From Comamonadaceae bacterium (lineage in GTDB: Bacteria; Pseudomonadota; Gammaproteobacteria; Burkholderiales; Burkholderiaceae_C), in the NCBI GenBank assembly GCA_947479935.1, contig CANKBG010000028.1, positions 1 to 33,219 of the forward strand: a stretch of 33,219 nucleotides of DNA, written 5' to 3'. The notes under the pieces are model-generated. The model searched no databases. It had not been told where the DNA came from and saw nothing but the letters and a program-made list of their open reading frames with translations. The position numbers and the translations under genes were made by a program. This document shows, piece after piece, positions 31,037-33,219 of the stretch (positions are counted from its first letter, which is position 1; each line of letters begins with the position of its first letter).

Positions 31037-31530
31037 ACCTTCGCTCCTGATTCAGAAGAAGATTTGACCAAGACCGATTCAATGGCATTCACGATGGCCT
31101 GATATCCTGTGCATCGGCAGTAGTTACCTGAGATTAACTCGCGAATTTCTTCGCGCGTGGCCTGCTTGTGGTGCTTGGTAATTTCCAGGGCAGTGAGCAA
31201 CATGCCCGAAGAGCAGAAGCCACATTGAAAAGCGTTGTGCTCTAAAAAAGCAGCCTGCAATTGTTGCAGCTCACGGCTTTCAGTGAGGCCTTCAATGGTT
31301 TGCACCTGTTTGCCATTGGCTTGAATGGCCAAAGTCAGGCACCCCCGCACAACTTGCCCGTCCACCATGACTTGGCAGGCACCGCAAACCCCGTGTTCAC
31401 AACCTAAGTGCGAACCCGTGAGGCCCAGTTCGTCGCGCAAATAATCGACCAAGTGCATTCGAACGGGCACTTGGGCATCAACAGTTTCGCCATTGACGGT
31501 AAATTGTGCATGCATGCAATTTTCAGACAT
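31033..31530 (-). CDS. Molybdenum hydroxylase small subunit, two [2Fe-2S] clusters
   Basis: The 165-residue protein carries all eight cluster cysteines: C44, C49, C52 and C64 of the plant-ferredoxin-like N-terminal domain (LGCEHGVCGACQV), and C103, C106, C138 and C140 of the helical C-terminal domain (CGFC, CRC). It moves electrons between the molybdenum site and FAD. It overlaps the FAD subunit by 8 bp upstream and the large subunit by 4 bp downstream, so the three are one translation-coupled operon. Confidence 0.94.
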   Translation of the reverse strand: MSENCMHAQFTVNGETVDAQVPVRMHLVDYLRDELGLTGSHLGCEHGVCGACQVMVDGQVVRGCLTLAIQANGKQVQTIEGLTESRELQQLQAAFLEHNAFQCGFCSSGMLLTALEITKHHKQATREEIRELISGNYCRCTGYQAIVNAIESVLVKSSSESGAKV

Positions 31531-32386
31531 GTGTCGCTCCCGCTTGAATCAAGGCCCTTGACAAAAGAACCCGTGACAAATGTTTTTTGGTGGCTGCGTT
31601 GGCCAATAAATCGCCTGCTGGATGAAGGTCTGCATCCAAACCCTTTTGGGCATCTGCAATGGTCTGCTGGTTAATCGGTTGACCCACCATGGCTTTCATG
31701 GCGTGAGGTGCCAGAATGGGCCTGTCGTCCATGGCCATGAAAGCCAAGGAAGCAGCTCGAATGGTTGGTCCTTCTAAGCTGATGGCCAAGGCCATGCCTA
31801 CCATGGCGTAATCGCCTTTTCGCCTGGCCAATTCTGAAAACACAAAACGTTGGTTTGCAGTGGCCACGGGAAACTCCACCGCAATGAGCACTTCTTGCGC
31901 TTGCACGGCTGTGCGGTACAAGCTGATGAAAAATTCAGTGGCCTTGACCCGCCGCTCACCGTTTGCGCTTTGAATGACCAGGGTGGCATTCAAGGCCAAA
32001 GCCACAGCAGGGTATTCAGCGGCAGGGTCGCCCAAAGCCAAACTTCCGCCGATGGTGCCTTTGTTCCGAATGGCCAAATGGGCCACATAGGGGACGGCTT
32101 GCGCAAGCAGGGGTACATGCTTTTGCACGAGGCTGGAAGAAAGAACCTCGTAGTGCGTGGTCAGAGCGCCAATGCGCAGCACATCGCCAGTTTGCTGAAT
32201 GCCTTTGAGTGAGTCAAGGCCGCTGATGTCGATGAGTATCTTGGGATTGGCCATGCGCAAATTCAGCATGGCCAAAAGGCTTTGTCCACCTGCCAAAATT
32301 TGCGCAGCGTCACCATGCGTTTGAAGGGCTGAAAAGACTTCAGCCATGGTTTGTGCTTTGAGGTATGAAAACTCTGGGGACTTCAC
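31523..32386 (-). CDS. Molybdenum hydroxylase medium (FAD-binding) subunit
   Basis: The 287-residue protein has the CoxM/XDH FAD-binding motifs AGGQS at 32-36 and TIGGS at 111-115, followed by a C-terminal CO-dehydrogenase flavoprotein domain. It passes electrons from the 2Fe-2S clusters to an acceptor. The start is GTG at 32386, preceded by GAGGAG at 7 nt spacing, which is a strong ribosome binding site. It is 49 bp downstream of livF on the same strand, so it may be cotranscribed with the Liv transporter genes. Confidence 0.92.
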   Translation of the reverse strand: MKSPEFSYLKAQTMAEVFSALQTHGDAAQILAGGQSLLAMLNLRMANPKILIDISGLDSLKGIQQTGDVLRIGALTTHYEVLSSSLVQKHVPLLAQAVPYVAHLAIRNKGTIGGSLALGDPAAEYPAVALALNATLVIQSANGERRVKATEFFISLYRTAVQAQEVLIAVEFPVATANQRFVFSELARRKGDYAMVGMALAISLEGPTIRAASLAFMAMDDRPILAPHAMKAMVGQPINQQTIADAQKGLDADLHPAGDLLANAATKKHLSRVLLSRALIQAGATHV

Positions 32387-32435
32387 TGAAAACTCCTCTT
32401 CACAAACAAGCTACGCAAGCATTGATATTCGATGT

Positions 32436-33170
32436 TTATTGAGAGACGCCAAGGTAGTAGCTCTTGACCAGGTCATTGCTCATGAGTGTATTGACATCGC
32501 CATTGAACACAATTTCACCGTGCACAATGATGTGCCCGTGGTCTGCAATGCGCATGGCTTGCTTGAAATTTTGTTCGGCCATGAGCACGGTCAGGTTGTA
32601 TTTCTCTTTGAGCTCTTTCAGCTTGGTAATGGTCTGAGAAACCAACAAAGGAGAAAGTCCCACTGAGGGCTCGTCCACCAAAAGCAATTTGGGTGAGGAC
32701 ATGAGCGCTCGGGCAATGGCCAACATTTGCTGCTGTCCGCCAGACATAGAGCCAGCCAACTGGCTCTTGCGTTCTTTCAAGACTGGAAAGGCTTCATAGC
32801 AAAACGCAATGTTGTCTGGAATTTGCGGGCGTGAGACTTCACGAAAAGCACCCAACAACAAATTCTCTTCAACTGTGAGTTTAGGAAACAGCCTTCGACC
32901 TTCAGGAATGAGTGCAACGCCCAAATTCACAATTTCTTCTGTAGAAAGTTTGGTGAGGTCGTGGGTGGCGCCATCCATTTCCAATCGAATGCTGCCCTGA
33001 TCGGGTTTGACCATGCCCATGACACATTTCATGAGGGTGCTTTTGCCGTTGCCGTTGGTGCCCAACAAGGCCACCGTTTGCCCATTTTCAATGGTCAGTG
33101 ACACGCCATGCAATGCACGCACAGCGCCATAACCAGCGTCGATATTTTCGATGATGAGTTTAGTCGCCAA
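32436..33170 (-). CDS. livF: Branched-chain-type ABC transporter ATP-binding protein
   Basis: The 244-residue protein is a LivF-type ATPase: Walker A GTNGNGKST (37-45), Q-loop region, ABC signature SGGQQQ, Walker B LLLVDEP and H-loop region. It powers uptake with LivG, LivH, LivM and a periplasmic receptor. In Burkholderiales such systems often carry aromatic acids as well as amino acids, so it may import the substrate of the molybdenum hydroxylase next door. The start codon is TTG (33170) with AAAGGG upstream; it overlaps the livG stop by 11 bp. Confidence 0.92.
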   Translation of the reverse strand: MATKLIIENIDAGYGAVRALHGVSLTIENGQTVALLGTNGNGKSTLMKCVMGMVKPDQGSIRLEMDGATHDLTKLSTEEIVNLGVALIPEGRRLFPKLTVEENLLLGAFREVSRPQIPDNIAFCYEAFPVLKERKSQLAGSMSGGQQQMLAIARALMSSPKLLLVDEPSVGLSPLLVSQTITKLKELKEKYNLTVLMAEQNFKQAMRIADHGHIIVHGEIVFNGDVNTLMSNDLVKSYYLGVSQ

Positions 33171-33219
33171 GGTAGGCCCTTTGTACTTCTGGGTTTTTCA
33201 CGATGGTTTCAGGGGTGCC
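33160..33219 (-). CDS. livG: ABC transporter ATP-binding protein, C-terminal end only
   Basis: Read on the minus strand from the right edge, the frame gives the last 19 residues ending in EVQRAYLGD and TAA at 33160-33162. The xxAYLGD/E end is characteristic of LivG. The stop overlaps the livF TTG start region. Most of the gene lies beyond the window. Confidence 0.75.
   Translation of the reverse strand, partial: GTPETIVKNPEVQRAYLGD

Noticed and set aside
28646-32386. Aerobic carbon monoxide dehydrogenase (coxMSL)
   Set aside because: The subunit order matches, but the AYxCSFR active-site loop of true CoxL is missing; CQYRAVGHP is there instead, so a general molybdenum hydroxylase is the safer call.

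Overview
The window looks like the chromosome of a Burkholderiales betaproteobacterium, most likely a freshwater Comamonadaceae-type organism of roughly balanced GC. This is inferred from two orphan Bug/TctC-type periplasmic receptors, a TAXI-TRAP system, beta-ketoadipate-style pcaIJ, a three-subunit molybdenum hydroxylase and a Liv-type ABC transporter, and from short transcription units packed on alternating strands. No rRNA, tRNA, CRISPR array, prophage or intact insertion sequence was seen.

Left part (1-5710) is ordinary: the end of a DUF2244 membrane protein, an unlisted 55-residue exported Lys/Glu-rich peptide that shares a bidirectional terminator with it, a TPR protein paired with an EF-hand-bearing HupE/UreJ membrane protein, a lone CheW-domain protein, a ROK sugar kinase and a PsiE-family membrane protein.

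Middle part (5724-12687) reads as a sugar-acid uptake and catabolism locus. A TAXI receptor, a fused TRAP permease, an IlvD/Edd-type dehydratase and a Bug receptor lie on the minus strand. A DapA-family lyase/dehydratase is divergent from them. An IlvD/Edd dehydratase feeding a DapA-family enzyme is the layout of non-phosphorylative sugar-acid pathways. A 159-bp near-perfect fold-back element sits between the dehydratase and the Bug receptor and supplies the dehydratase stop codon.

Then (12691-16866) come a haloacetate-dehalogenase-like hydrolase with every expected active-site residue, a CMD-family protein, pcaI and pcaJ, and an MFS transporter that converges on pcaJ with a 44-bp tail overlap. 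No other beta-ketoadipate gene is present.

Right part (17199-33219) is a dense catabolic region: a second orphan Bug receptor, an LVIVD-repeat protein, a COG0523 GTPase, a Gfo/Idh/MocA dehydrogenase, a flavin reductase with a luciferase-like monooxygenase, an ACMSD-like metal-dependent decarboxylase, a class D flavin monooxygenase, an SMP-30-like lactonase, a PuuE-like deacetylase, a 3-hydroxyisobutyrate-dehydrogenase-type enzyme, a molybdenum hydroxylase (FAD, 2Fe-2S and Mo subunits) and LivF/LivG. Together these chemistries (ring hydroxylation, flavin oxygenation, lactone or cyclic-amide hydrolysis, decarboxylation, CoA transfer) suggest an uncharacterised pathway for an aromatic or N-heterocyclic compound. 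The substrate cannot be read from sequence. No transcriptional regulator gene was found anywhere in the window.
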